In this document: positions 32,302 to 40,558 of the stretch, piece after piece
Numbering within the stretch: the first letter of the stretch is position 1
Layout: every line of letters starts with the position of its first letter
DNA from: Bacteroidales bacterium
GTDB taxonomy: Bacteria > Bacteroidota > Bacteroidia > Bacteroidales > Muribaculaceae
NCBI GenBank assembly: GCA_014800815.1
Contig: JAAVFI010000060.1
Coordinates: 1 to 44,722, forward strand
Length of the DNA stretch: 44,722 bases
Direction of reading: 5' to 3'
Program-made: the position numbers and the translations under genes
The notes under the pieces: model-generated
Database searches by the model: none
Told to the model about the DNA's origin: nothing
What the model saw: only the letters and a program-made list of their open reading frames with translations

Positions 32302-33125
32302 TGAAGAACTTCAGATATATCATAGCAGCCCTGCTCGTGGCATTCTGCGCCGTGAGCGGTATGGCCAAGAGCACTTCCAAGCAAACGGAAGAAATAAGCC
32401 TCGACGATAATCAGCGATTCTGGCGCAAGGACAGCAAGGAGCTCCGCATCGGCTACACCATGGGCAATATGGACCGCGGCATATTCTACGGCGGCAAAAT
32501 CGACAGTCGCCTGGGAGTATCGCTCGACATGATGCGCAATATCTACCTTCATCGCAAGGCCATAGGCGGCTTCATGAAAGTAGGTCTGCAGTTCGGCCTC
32601 CAGGTCAACTACCTCAACTACGAGAAAGGTCACGGCAGTCTTTCCTTCGGCTCCATATTCGGAGGCGAGGAGGAAGACGACCCCGACTACGACTACGGCT
32701 ACGACGACGATTACAACTACGACGACGAAGGCTCCATAGCACTCGGCACGCATGGCCTCAACATGGGTATCGGCATCGGCCCGACACTTACCTTCATGCC
32801 CTTCCACAAATCGTCGAACGCCAATCTCGCGAGACTGAAATTCCGCGCCTACTTCAACGCAGTACCTTCGTGGTCGGCCTTCATCATATCATCCGACGAT
32901 GAGATGAAACTCCACAATGCCTTCACCTGCCTGTACGCCGGCGGCTTCAGCATCCTATGGCGCAAACTCGACATCGGCTTCCAGTACAAAGGTGGCCGAG
33001 TAAGATACAAAGACCTCGTGCAGGACATCATGAATGGCGAAATGGGCAACCCCTGGGTCGGCAGAACTAAAAATCCCCGCTACGGCACCAACATGTACAC
33101 CATAAGCATAGGCCTCGTATTCTAA
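32301..33125 (+). CDS. Outer-membrane beta-barrel protein with acidic Asp/Tyr loop
   Basis: A 274-residue protein read from MKNFRYIIAALLVAFCAV, a signal peptide ending GMAKS. Alternating hydrophobic strands (LRIGYTMGNMDRGIFYGG; FMKVGLQFGLQVNYLNY; GTNMYTISIGLVF with a terminal Phe) indicate an 8- to 10-strand barrel. A loop at about residues 123-147 is extremely acidic and Tyr-rich (EEEDDPDYDYGYDDDYNYDD) and is likely exposed on the surface; it could bind Ca2+ or other cations. I do not recognise a named family. It closes the LRR-lipoprotein-barrel operon and is followed by a hairpin. Confidence 0.8.
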   Translation: MKNFRYIIAALLVAFCAVSGMAKSTSKQTEEISLDDNQRFWRKDSKELRIGYTMGNMDRGIFYGGKIDSRLGVSLDMMRNIYLHRKAIGGFMKVGLQFGLQVNYLNYEKGHGSLSFGSIFGGEEEDDPDYDYGYDDDYNYDDEGSIALGTHGLNMGIGIGPTLTFMPFHKSSNANLARLKFRAYFNAVPSWSAFIISSDDEMKLHNAFTCLYAGGFSILWRKLDIGFQYKGGRVRYKDLVQDIMNGEMGNPWVGRTKNPRYGTNMYTISIGLVF

Positions 33126-33146
33126 TCCTTACTAACCATCAAACCC

Positions 33147-33190
33147 GCGAGAGACTGCACCAATCGGCGCAGCCTCTCGCATTATATTGT
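33147..33190 (+). terminator. Hairpin after the barrel gene
   Basis: Stem GCGAGAG/CTCTCGC (33147-33153 with 33174-33180) with further pairing in the loop (CTGC/GCAG), followed by an AT-rich tail without a solid T-run. Confidence 0.7.
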
Positions 33191-33208
33191 ATGGCAATTT
33201 TACCTCAT

Positions 33209-33239
33209 TTTGCAGATCGAATAATTTTTGCTATATTTG
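33209..33239 (+). promoter_or_regulatory. Promoter of the Panacea-type locus
   Basis: TTTG at 33209-33212 and TATATTTG at 33232-33239, 19 bp apart, giving a leader of about 54 nt. Confidence 0.8.
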
Positions 33240-33299
33240 CAAACTGAGTAAAACCGCAACGACGCATTATACGTTAATTAAGCAAAAGGACACAATCCC

Positions 33300-33851
33300 A
33301 TGACGAATTACGACAGCAAGAAACTCACTGAGTTAGTTCTGTTTATACTTGGCAAGACAGGTGGCGCTGATTTCTACCATGCTTTCAAGATACTCTATTT
33401 CGCCGAGATGAAGCATCTCGCTAAATGGGGCTATAGCATTGTGCCTGACGAGTTTTGCGCTTTGAAGTATGGCCCTGTTCCCACCAATCTGTATTATGCG
33501 GTCAAGGAGCTCAATCATCCGCAGATGAATCTTTCAGAAGAATTGTCTGAAGTTGTACAGTTTGCCGGCGAGGATGCTCCGAATATACTCCTCCCCAAAC
33601 GCGAAGCAAATCTGAAATTCTTGTCAAAATCAGAAATCGAAGCTTTAGAACAGTCAATTGAGGAGAACGAATCGTTGACTTTCGGGCAACTCAAGAAGAA
33701 ATCCCACGATGAAGCTTGGGCAGAAGCAAACCGCCGCATCAACGGAACGAATGTAATATCGCCCGTATCTATGGCTAAAGTCCTCAATGCCGACGATGCT
33801 ATTCTTGAATATATTGAAGAGCAAATGCAAATTGAATCAGCTTTGAAATGA
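33300..33851 (+). CDS. Panacea/SocA-domain (DUF4065) antitoxin-like protein
   Basis: A 183-residue protein with the Panacea domain fold: KLTELVLFILGKTGGADFYHAFKILYFAEMKHL, then FCALKYGPVPTNLYYAVKE, which contains the conserved Y-G-P-V-P motif. Panacea-domain proteins act as antitoxins for many unrelated toxins (PanAT systems) and SocA is a proteolytic adaptor for a toxin. Its stop overlaps the start of the next gene by 4 bp (ATGA), the usual antitoxin-first layout. A strong promoter drives the pair; autoregulation is possible but no operator is obvious. Confidence 0.85.
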   Translation: MTNYDSKKLTELVLFILGKTGGADFYHAFKILYFAEMKHLAKWGYSIVPDEFCALKYGPVPTNLYYAVKELNHPQMNLSEELSEVVQFAGEDAPNILLPKREANLKFLSKSEIEALEQSIEENESLTFGQLKKKSHDEAWAEANRRINGTNVISPVSMAKVLNADDAILEYIEEQMQIESALK

Positions 33852-34303
33852 TAAAAATTTTTGATGCTCTCAATGAGCACGAGCTTTCGAGGCTGGCTTC
33901 CCGCACCGTCAAGGTTGGAGACGTCTATGAGATGACAATGACAGAGGCAAATGGAATCAAACCCAAAGCAGGAGATTCTTCAAGAGATAAATATTTCATA
34001 GTTCTTGGTTTTGACTCTAATGGTGTCGCTTTTGGAGGTGTAATAATAAACTCCCAAATCAATAAGAATCTTCCGGCACACCTCAAAATGTACCATATGC
34101 CCATAACGCAGGCAAAATATCCATTCCTCAGATACGATTCTTTTGTTGATTGTCTCCGCTTGAAAATAGCCTATCCTCAAAAATTCAATGAATGGAATTA
34201 CTTGGGCGAGATTGATGAATACGACATCAATTTAATCATCGGTACAATCAAAGAAAGTCCCGCCGAAAGCGAAGAACGACTTTCTCAGCTTGGCCTGCAA
34301 TAA
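33848..34303 (+). CDS. Candidate toxin partner of the Panacea protein
   Basis: A 151-residue protein. The central part (VGDVYEMTMTEANGIKPK, then KYFIVLGFDSNGVAFGGVIINS) is a beta-barrel-like segment that resembles PemK/MazF-like or other SH3-like RNA-targeting toxins only in general layout; I do not see a decisive active-site motif. Coupling by ATGA to the Panacea gene is the main reason to call it the toxin. No terminator is obvious after it; the next genes on the minus strand converge on this end. Confidence 0.65.
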   Translation: MIKIFDALNEHELSRLASRTVKVGDVYEMTMTEANGIKPKAGDSSRDKYFIVLGFDSNGVAFGGVIINSQINKNLPAHLKMYHMPITQAKYPFLRYDSFVDCLRLKIAYPQKFNEWNYLGEIDEYDINLIIGTIKESPAESEERLSQLGLQ

Positions 34304-34387
34304 ATTCTTGCCGAGTATCTTTGAAAGCCATTCTCAAGGTATCTTTCTCTGTCCAGGTAGTTTCAATGAAAAATCCTCTGACATTTG

Positions 34388-34609
34388 TTAAGCAACCTTA
34401 CCGGTTTCGATTTCTGATTTGAGGAATTGGAATATATAGACTGCGCCTTGATAGTAGAGGCCGCATTCGGGGTCGTTGAGCTTGGCGAAGGTGGCTGATG
34501 AATACAGTTCATCAAGGGCGCGGTGTATATCCCAGCCATATTCCGCCATAAGCATTTCTGTGAGTTCTGCCGCAAGGCATTCTATCTGGAACTGTATGTC
34601 TTGTGTCAT
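34388..34609 (-). CDS. DUF3791-like small protein, downstream copy
   Basis: A 73-residue helical protein (LTEMLMAEYGWDIHRALDELYSS, then FAKLNDPECGLYYQGAVYIF). The pattern of a long helix followed by T/S-x-x-KL-x-D-x-x-x-GLY matches DUF3791-type partners. Its ATG overlaps the stop of the DUF3990 gene by 4 bp. Together with the upstream small gene it would make two different small partners for one central protein. An antitoxin role is inferred. Confidence 0.75.
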   Translation of the reverse strand: MTQDIQFQIECLAAELTEMLMAEYGWDIHRALDELYSSATFAKLNDPECGLYYQGAVYIFQFLKSEIETGKVA

Positions 34610-35094
34610 AGTTCGATACGCCTTAATAGGTTTACGGCTTTTGGGGTGCCAAAGAAGTATTGGACAGCATGGTCTCCCTTAAATCTCAGTTCTTCAACCA
34701 ATGTTGATGCCGACATATAGCCCATTATGAAACGGCGAATCTGAACGCCAACCGTATCATCGGCAATAGGGCCAATAACAATATCATAGGGATGAGCCGG
34801 AACATCGGAGTTATTCTTTCGGTTCATCACTACAAATTCTGCCCATTCTTCGGAGTAGTCGCTAAAGATCTTTATATTCAATCCGCACTTCGTAGCCTCG
34901 TCTTCATCAAACTCAAAGCATGATAACGTAGGGATTCCCTCATTAAGAAAACGAGTTGTTCGAGCTGCCATATCCATAGCTTGGTTGGGGTTGGCGTTGA
35001 GATAGAAACCTTGTCCGAAATCCTTGCCACGCTTACTGCGAGAGAGGTCAATCTCCTCAATGGCTACGTTTGAGCCGTGATATAACCGTTTCAT
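34606..35094 (-). CDS. DUF3990 protein, candidate ADP-ribosyltransferase-like toxin
   Basis: A 162-residue protein read from MKRLYHGSNVAIEEIDLSRS. The motif set LYHGSN, KDFGQGFYLN, CFEFDED, YSEEWAEFV and YDIVIGPIADD is that of DUF3990, which is placed with the ADP-ribosyltransferase-like fold; the H-G-S and G-x-G-F-Y-x motifs could contact NAD+. Families of this kind are often toxins. It is coupled by ATGA overlaps to small genes on both sides, which is a common toxin-antitoxin layout. Function is inferred from family and context only. Confidence 0.85.
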   Translation of the reverse strand: MKRLYHGSNVAIEEIDLSRSKRGKDFGQGFYLNANPNQAMDMAARTTRFLNEGIPTLSCFEFDEDEATKCGLNIKIFSDYSEEWAEFVVMNRKNNSDVPAHPYDIVIGPIADDTVGVQIRRFIMGYMSASTLVEELRFKGDHAVQYFFGTPKAVNLLRRIEL

Positions 35095-35315
35095 ATTCTC
35101 CCTCCTTCCCGTTGGCATATGACTTGGAGGTCTGAGACAGCATCGTCAATGGAAAGAGTATGCTCAGCAGCATAGCAGTCGAGAAGGAAATCTATGCCGG
35201 TAAAACGGCGCAGATATGCGTAGGCCTGCATATTGGAGAGGTTAAAACGCTGTGCAAAAGCTCCAACACACGCCACTACATATTCTATTCGGTTAAATAT
35301 CTCTTTCTTGTCCAT
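35091..35315 (-). CDS. DUF3791 protein, upstream copy
   Basis: A 74-residue protein (RIEYVVACVGAFAQRFNLSNMQAYAYLRRFTGI, then FLLDCYAAEHTLSIDDAVSDL) matching DUF3791, the usual partner of DUF3990. It is the first of three coupled genes. A consensus promoter lies about 100 bp upstream. It probably neutralises or adapts the DUF3990 protein. Confidence 0.85.
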   Translation of the reverse strand: MDKKEIFNRIEYVVACVGAFAQRFNLSNMQAYAYLRRFTGIDFLLDCYAAEHTLSIDDAVSDLQVICQREGGRI

Positions 35316-35416
35316 GACTATGCTTTATTGCTTACGATTAAATCTTTAAATCAGTATCAAATAGCTCAGAAATCCTCACAAGTGTATCAAGGATTACAAT
35401 ACTTTGATGTTTAATG

Positions 35417-35447
35417 CAAAATTAAAACTTTTTCTTGACATAACAAA
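35417..35447 (-). promoter_or_regulatory. Promoter of the DUF3791-DUF3990 locus
   Basis: Minus-strand TTTG (35447-35444) and TAATTTTG (35424-35417), 19 bp apart; leader of about 95 nt with no clear structure. Confidence 0.8.
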
Positions 35448-35503
35448 ATGGATTTCAACCTTTAAAAAGAAGAAAAACAGAGGAATAAGTGTGATATCGA
35501 GCA

Positions 35504-36880
35504 TCATAGTTCCCCCTCAAGCACCTGAAGCCTGAGGAATCGCTTTGTACCGGGGCCGACGGCAAAGAGGGCGGAATTGCGCAGGCAGGGAATCCAGACT
35601 ATTTCGTCGTTGCGCGTCAGAATCCACGTGTTGCGTTTCTGCTCGGCGGAGAATCTGGCGGCGGCATAGAGGTCGCTCACGAGCTTGGACTTCTTTGCGC
35701 CGAAGGGTATTATACGGTCGCCGCGGCGCCAGTGACGGAGTTCCCACAAGGGGTTGCCTTCGAGGGCGGCGGCATCGAGATATGCTACTGAGGGGCCGAG
35801 AGCTTCGGGGCGGAAGGCGAAAACATCGTCCGAAGTCACGGCTATGCGTATGGGTTCTGTGATATCGCGGGCCGGATTTACGGTGTAGCACTCGCCTGCC
35901 ACGAGGCGGAGGCGGCGCGCGTCGGACACAACGAGCTGTCCGCGGTTTATCTCAGCCACGGTTTCGCCGTCGGTGGAGTGGAACACGGCGCCCGACGATG
36001 AGGAGGCGTCTATCATATCGCACACCTGGGTGTAGGTGAATGCGAGCGGACGCAGAAATTCAAATAGGAGTGTGGGAGCCTGAGGCTCAGATGATTTGAG
36101 GAGTGCGAGGTCGATGCTTCGGCCGTCGGGAAAATATCGTTGGCGGCGTTCGGCGACAACTTCGGAGTAAAGCTCGCCGGCGGCTTCGAGGTGTGAGATA
36201 GTGCGCAGCACGGCGTCGCCTGCTCCGGGAAACAGCTCCTCGAGGAGGGGAAACACGCGGTTGCGCAGACGGTTGCGACGGTGGGCGTCGGAGGCGTTGC
36301 TGCTGTCGGTGATAAAAGTGAGGCCGCAGGCTTCGACATAGGCTTCAATCTCGGCACGGGAGAACGGGAGCAGAGGGCGCACTACGGCTCCGCTGCGCGG
36401 GCGCATGGACGTGAGGCCGTTGATACCGCTGCCACGCATCAGATTGAGCATAAATGTCTCGGCACGGTCTTCGCGGTGATGCCCTACGGCTACAGCTTGG
36501 GCGCCCTCACGGTCGAGAAGTTCGGCAAACCAGGCGTAGCGCAGTTCGCGGCAGGCCATTTCCACCGACTCGCCGGGATGCTCGCGGCGGCGTGCCTCGA
36601 CATCGAAATCGCGCACGTAGAGGTCCACGCCGAGGGTCTCGCACAGCATATGGCAGTGACGGCTGTCGCGCATGGACTCTTCACCGCGGAGGTGGAAATT
36701 GCAGTGTGCGGCGCGGCAGTCGTAGCCGAGAGAGCTCAGAGCGGCCAGCAGGGCCACGGAGTCGGCTCCTCCGCTCAGAGCCACTACAACGGGGGCTCCG
36801 GCGTGTAGAAGTGTACGTGAGGCTATGTAGCGAGCGGTGCGTTGCTCGAAAGTTTTCTTAATCTCTGCTTGCGAGGGCAT
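35504..36880 (-). CDS. tilS: tRNA(Ile)-lysidine synthase
   Basis: Modifies C34 of the CAU-anticodon tRNA-Ile to lysidine so that it reads AUA; essential. Read from MPSQAEIKKTFEQR the protein has 458 residues. ATG at 36895 is also in frame but is shared with the end of a palindromic element. The N-type ATPase loop SGGADSVALLAAL is near residue 38, followed by HCNFHLRGEESMRDS and the conserved GHHREDRAETFMLNL. The C-terminal TilS domain (ELRHWRRGDRIIPFGAKKSKLVSDL) is intact. Length is normal for the full-length type. Confidence 0.95.
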   Translation of the reverse strand: MPSQAEIKKTFEQRTARYIASRTLLHAGAPVVVALSGGADSVALLAALSSLGYDCRAAHCNFHLRGEESMRDSRHCHMLCETLGVDLYVRDFDVEARRREHPGESVEMACRELRYAWFAELLDREGAQAVAVGHHREDRAETFMLNLMRGSGINGLTSMRPRSGAVVRPLLPFSRAEIEAYVEACGLTFITDSSNASDAHRRNRLRNRVFPLLEELFPGAGDAVLRTISHLEAAGELYSEVVAERRQRYFPDGRSIDLALLKSSEPQAPTLLFEFLRPLAFTYTQVCDMIDASSSSGAVFHSTDGETVAEINRGQLVVSDARRLRLVAGECYTVNPARDITEPIRIAVTSDDVFAFRPEALGPSVAYLDAAALEGNPLWELRHWRRGDRIIPFGAKKSKLVSDLYAAARFSAEQKRNTWILTRNDEIVWIPCLRNSALFAVGPGTKRFLRLQVLEGEL

Positions 36881-36894
36881 AGGTATAGAAATCA

Positions 36895-37061
36895 TAAGTA
36901 TGTGTTCTAAATTATTTAATGGATTGACTCATAAATTATGAGGCGAACTTTCGAATTCGGTTTCAGTTGCTATGGAACCGCATAACGCCTTCAGCCGAAT
37001 GCAAAATTTCATCCACATTCTTCATAATCCAATACTATAAATAATTTAGAACACATACTTA
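36895..37061. repeat. Long palindromic MITE-like element, copy 3 (diverged)
   Basis: A 167-bp palindrome with perfect 24-bp ends (TAAGTATGTGTTCTAAATTA followed by TTTA, and its inverse). The ends match those of copies 1 and 2 at about 18 of 24 positions, and the centre again has the form TATGGAACCGCATA. It starts at the tilS 5' end and stops 11 bp before a terminator hairpin. It would form most of the tilS leader. Confidence 0.8.
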
Positions 37062-37072
37062 ATAATAAAATG

Positions 37073-37115
37073 AAGTCATGGCAACCGACGCCGGAGGGCG
37101 GGCTCACCATGACTT
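37073..37115 (-). terminator. Terminator of fba
   Basis: Stem AAGTCATGG/CCATGACTT (37073-37081 with 37107-37115) with GC-rich loop; on the minus strand it is followed by TTCATTTTATTATT. It lies 30 bp after the fba stop. Confidence 0.75.
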
Positions 37116-37144
37116 CTATAAGCTGTTGCTATGGAGCGGGCTTA

Positions 37145-38140
37145 TTAAGCCTTGCCGTTGCTACCGAGCACGTTCACGATTTTGTGACGGTAGAGTTTCT
37201 CCATGTTGTCGCGTGCGGGACCGAGGTATTTGCGGGGGTCGAACTCAGAGGGCTTCTCAGAGAATACGCGGCGGATAGCTGCGGTCATAGCGAGACGGCT
37301 GTCAGAGTCGATGTTGATTTTGCAAACGGCGCTCTTAGCTGCCTTGCGGAGCTGCTCTTCGGGGATACCGATAGCGTCGGGGAGCTTGCCGCCGAACATG
37401 TTGATAGTATCAACTTCGTCCTGGGGTACAGAAGAAGAACCGTGGAGCACGATGGGGAAGCCGGGGAGCTTGGCCATAACGGCGTCGAGTACGTCGAAAG
37501 CCAGGGGAGGAGGAACGAGCTTGCCTTCTTCGTTGCGGGTGCACTGCTCGGGAGTGAACTTGTAAGCACCGTGAGAAGTACCGATAGAGATTGCGAGAGA
37601 GTCGCAGCCTGTGCGGGTAGCGAAGTCGATTACTTCTTCGGGGTCAGTGTATGTGTGGTGGTCAGAAGAAACTTCGTCTTCAACGCCGGCGAGTACGCCG
37701 AGCTCACCTTCTACAGTCACGTCGTACTTGTGAGCGTAGTCAACTACCTGCTTGGTGAGAGCTACGTTTTCTTCGTAGGGGAGGTGTGAACCGTCGATCA
37801 TTACAGAGCTGAAGCCGCTGTCGATACAGCTCTTGCAGAGCTCGAAGCTGTCACCGTGGTCGAGGTGAAGAACGATCTGGGGATTTTCCCAACCGAGTTC
37901 CTTTGCGTATTCTACAGCACCCTGAGCCATGTAGCGGAGGAGGGTTGCGTTGGCGTAGTTACGTGCGCCCTTAGATACCTGGAGGATAACGGGTGATTTT
38001 TCTTCTGAAGCTGCTTTGATGATAGCCTGGAGCTGCTCCATGTTGTTGAAGTTGAATGCGGGGATAGCATAACCGCCTTCGATAGCCTTCTTGAACATTT
38101 CGCGGGTGTTCACAAGGCCGAGTTCTTTATAACTTACCAT
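37145..38140 (-). CDS. fba: Class II fructose-1,6-bisphosphate aldolase
   Basis: A 331-residue zinc-dependent aldolase of glycolysis and gluconeogenesis. Conserved features: VLHLDHGDSFELCKSCIDSG (catalytic Asp and zinc His), SSVMIDGSHLPYEENV, a second zinc site near SIGTSHGAYKF, and VLHGSSSVPQDEV. Length and the C-terminal YRHKIVNVLGSNGKA are typical of the class IIB type found in Bacteroidetes. The promoter at 38212-38219 leaves a leader of about 65 nt with an imperfect GC-rich hairpin. Confidence 0.96.
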   Translation of the reverse strand: MVSYKELGLVNTREMFKKAIEGGYAIPAFNFNNMEQLQAIIKAASEEKSPVILQVSKGARNYANATLLRYMAQGAVEYAKELGWENPQIVLHLDHGDSFELCKSCIDSGFSSVMIDGSHLPYEENVALTKQVVDYAHKYDVTVEGELGVLAGVEDEVSSDHHTYTDPEEVIDFATRTGCDSLAISIGTSHGAYKFTPEQCTRNEEGKLVPPPLAFDVLDAVMAKLPGFPIVLHGSSSVPQDEVDTINMFGGKLPDAIGIPEEQLRKAAKSAVCKINIDSDSRLAMTAAIRRVFSEKPSEFDPRKYLGPARDNMEKLYRHKIVNVLGSNGKA

Positions 38141-38211
38141 TATTGATATAATTAATTTGGATGTTTTCGGTTAGGTAAGTCTCTCGCCGTACGCGGGAGG
38201 CTTAGGTGGTG

Positions 38212-38219
38212 CAAAGTTA
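38212..38219 (-). promoter_or_regulatory. -7 box of fba
   Basis: Minus-strand TAACTTTG. Divergent from the NSS transporter promoter. Confidence 0.6.
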
Positions 38220-38250
38220 GTAATTATTTCTGAAAATATGCCTATCCTAC

Positions 38251-38281
38251 TTTGAATTTACGATAATTAAGTTTAATTTTG
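38251..38281 (+). promoter_or_regulatory. Promoter of the NSS transporter
   Basis: TTTG at 38251-38254 and TAATTTTG at 38274-38281, 19 bp apart; leader of about 26 nt. Confidence 0.8.
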
Positions 38282-38313
38282 CCGTCGCTATTCCAAAATA
38301 CATCTATCCTGAT

Positions 38314-39690
38314 ATGTCATCCAAGAACGAATTCGGTACAAAAATAGGGCTTATAGCCGCGACGGTGGGCTCTGCAATCGGCCTCGGAAACGTCTGGCGT
38401 TTCCCCGGTGAAACTCAAGCCAATGGCGGCGCTGCCTTCCTTATCCTATACGTCGTGTGTGTGCTCTGTCTGGGCATTCCCGTGATGCTTACCGAGTTCT
38501 CGCTCGGCCGTGCCGGACGCTCCGATGCTATCGGCGTATTCCGCAAACTCGCCTCCGGCACCCCGTGGTGGCTCGTAGGCCTTACCGCGGTCGTGGCCTC
38601 GTACCTCATCATAAGTTACTACATGGTGGTGGCGGGCTGGACTCTCGAGTATCTCGTGGAGAGTCTCTCGGGCGGACTATACTCGGGCACCGAACTCCTC
38701 ACCCCGGGCGATACCGACAGCCTCCGCGCAGCCTTCAGCACCAAAATGGACGGCTATGTGACGAGCGATTTCAAGCCACTCCTCTATACATACGCCCTCA
38801 TCGGCATAAACATTGCCGTGCTCCTCGGCGGAGTGCAGAAAGGAATCGAGAAGCTCTCCAACGTGCTCATGCCCATACTGTTCATCATCCTCGTGGGCAT
38901 GGTGTGCTTCACCCTCTCGCTGCCCAACGCAGGCCAAGGAGTATCGTTTTTCCTCTCCCCCGATTTCTCGAAGATAAATATGTCGGTGGTGGTCAACGCC
39001 CTGGGGCAGGCTTTCTTCAGCCTCAGCCTCGGCATGGGTATTCTCATCACCTACGGCTCCTACTACCCTGCCGATACCAAACTCACCCGCACCTCGATCA
39101 TAGTATCACTGCTGAGTCTGCTCGTGGCCATACTCATGGGCCTGATAATATTCCCTGCGGTGAAGAGCTTCGGCCTCGACAACGAACCGCTCGAGGGCGC
39201 GACACTCGTATTCGTCACACTACCCGAGGTATTCGCCCAGCTGCCCCTCCCTTGGCTGTGGTCTTCGCTCTTTTTCCTGCTGCTGCTTGTGGCAGCCCTC
39301 ACCTCCACCGTATCGCTTGCAGAAGTGACAATCGCCATGATGCAGGACCGCTTCGCCATGAGTCGCCGCCGTGCCGTATTCACCGTCATGCTCCCACTAC
39401 TGGTGCTGAGCGCCGTGTGCTCGCTGTCGTTCGGCAGCCTGTCAGGCCTCAAGATTTTCGGCCTCACCATATTTAACCTGCTCGACAGCTTCACCACCAA
39501 CATTCTGCTCCCCGTAGTCTCGATAGGCGTGTGCGTCTACATGGGTTGGTTTGCGCCGAAAGGCCTCCTGCGCGACGAGCTCGGCAATCATGGCTCCAAC
39601 AAGTCGTGGACCAACGCTGTAGTCGTGGCTATCGTCAAATACATCGCACCGATACTCATCGCCCTCATCCTCGTATTTAACTATCTGTGA
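38314..39690 (+). CDS. Sodium-dependent NSS/SNF family transporter
   Basis: A 458-residue inner-membrane symporter with 11-12 helices. The first helix carries the family signature AATVGSAIGLGNVWRFP, which binds Na+ and substrate in LeuT-type proteins, followed by NGGAAFLILY and VMLTEFSLGR. Substrates of bacterial members are mostly amino acids (tryptophan, tyrosine, leucine and others); the one here is not readable. Length is normal for the 11-helix bacterial type. The following small gene overlaps its stop. Confidence 0.95.
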   Translation: MSSKNEFGTKIGLIAATVGSAIGLGNVWRFPGETQANGGAAFLILYVVCVLCLGIPVMLTEFSLGRAGRSDAIGVFRKLASGTPWWLVGLTAVVASYLIISYYMVVAGWTLEYLVESLSGGLYSGTELLTPGDTDSLRAAFSTKMDGYVTSDFKPLLYTYALIGINIAVLLGGVQKGIEKLSNVLMPILFIILVGMVCFTLSLPNAGQGVSFFLSPDFSKINMSVVVNALGQAFFSLSLGMGILITYGSYYPADTKLTRTSIIVSLLSLLVAILMGLIIFPAVKSFGLDNEPLEGATLVFVTLPEVFAQLPLPWLWSSLFFLLLLVAALTSTVSLAEVTIAMMQDRFAMSRRRAVFTVMLPLLVLSAVCSLSFGSLSGLKIFGLTIFNLLDSFTTNILLPVVSIGVCVYMGWFAPKGLLRDELGNHGSNKSWTNAVVVAIVKYIAPILIALILVFNYL

Positions 39691-39965
39691 AAAAGAGTCG
39701 CCGACAACTCCTCATCGCACTTCTCACGGTAGCCGCAGCTGTCGTGATAAGGATATGCTACGGCGTGGCCACAACGCCCCGCCCCGTAGAAATGCAGCAG
39801 ACTCCCCTACCCCCTTCGGTCGAACTTCTCGACAGTGCACATGCAGCCAAGCACGACTCCGCAAAAACAGTCGCACGCGAGAAAAAAGCTAAGGAAAAAG
39901 ACACGAAAGCAAAGCGGCGACCTGCTATACGGCAACCGCTCGACGAACCTGTACAGTCGGAATAA
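39687..39965 (+). CDS. Small membrane-anchored hypothetical protein
   Basis: A 92-residue frame that begins with GTG overlapping the transporter stop (GTGA). The N-terminus KKSRRQLLIALLTVAAAVVIRI is a basic region plus one membrane helix; the rest is polar and Lys/Arg/Pro-rich (KKAKEKDTKAKRRPAIRQP), probably unstructured and periplasmic. I do not recognise the family. Its stop codon directly abuts the stop of the convergent DUF3109 gene. It may be a small accessory of the transporter; this rests on position only. Confidence 0.6.
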   Translation: MKKSRRQLLIALLTVAAAVVIRICYGVATTPRPVEMQQTPLPPSVELLDSAHAAKHDSAKTVAREKKAKEKDTKAKRRPAIRQPLDEPVQSE

Positions 39966-40553
39966 TTATCCTTTACACTCCGGACTTTTCAACCACTCCT
40001 CGCAAGTGAGTGCAAGTTCCTCATACCACTCATCGCCGAATCGGCGGCGCAGAGGCCCTTCGAGGAATCGGTAGGCTCGCAAGCCTTTGGCACGGCCAAG
40101 TACCTCGGCAGCCTTGCATATCTTCCAGCGGTGGAAATTTACCGCCGTGAAGCCGTCGTACTTCTTCAGACGCACGGGATAGAGGTGGCACGACACGGGT
40201 TTATAGAAATCAATGCGGCCCTGGCGATAAGCCCGCTCTATGGCGCAGATCCACCCGCCGTTCTCATCAAGAGTAGAGAATACACAGTTACCCCCTTCGA
40301 CGAGCGACGTCACTTCATCGCCATCGGGGTCGGTATAGCTCACCCCCGTAGCCTCGATTTCGCGGCGAGCCGCCGGCAGAAGTTCATCCCATATCACTGG
40401 AAGAATCTCACGTATCTTGTCGGCCTCACCCTTGTCGAGAGGAGCACCCGCATCACCTTCGAGGCAGCATGCACCCTTGCAGGCGTCGAGGTCGCAGCAA
40501 AAATATTTTTCGGCGAGGTCGAGGCTCACCAGAGTATCCTGTATCTGTAGCAT
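39966..40553 (-). CDS. DUF3109 cysteine-rich protein
   Basis: A 195-residue cytosolic protein of a family common in Bacteroidetes. The cysteine pattern KYFCCDLDACKGACCLEGD (about residues 16-34) together with GGNCVF, ICAIE and SCHLYPVRL resembles the YkgJ-type Cys cluster that binds zinc or an Fe-S cluster. Function is unknown. It follows the T9SS plug gene by 5 bp on the same strand, so it is likely cotranscribed with ung and that gene. Confidence 0.88.
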   Translation of the reverse strand: MLQIQDTLVSLDLAEKYFCCDLDACKGACCLEGDAGAPLDKGEADKIREILPVIWDELLPAARREIEATGVSYTDPDGDEVTSLVEGGNCVFSTLDENGGWICAIERAYRQGRIDFYKPVSCHLYPVRLKKYDGFTAVNFHRWKICKAAEVLGRAKGLRAYRFLEGPLRRRFGDEWYEELALTCEEWLKSPECKG

Positions 40554-40558
40554 TGTGG

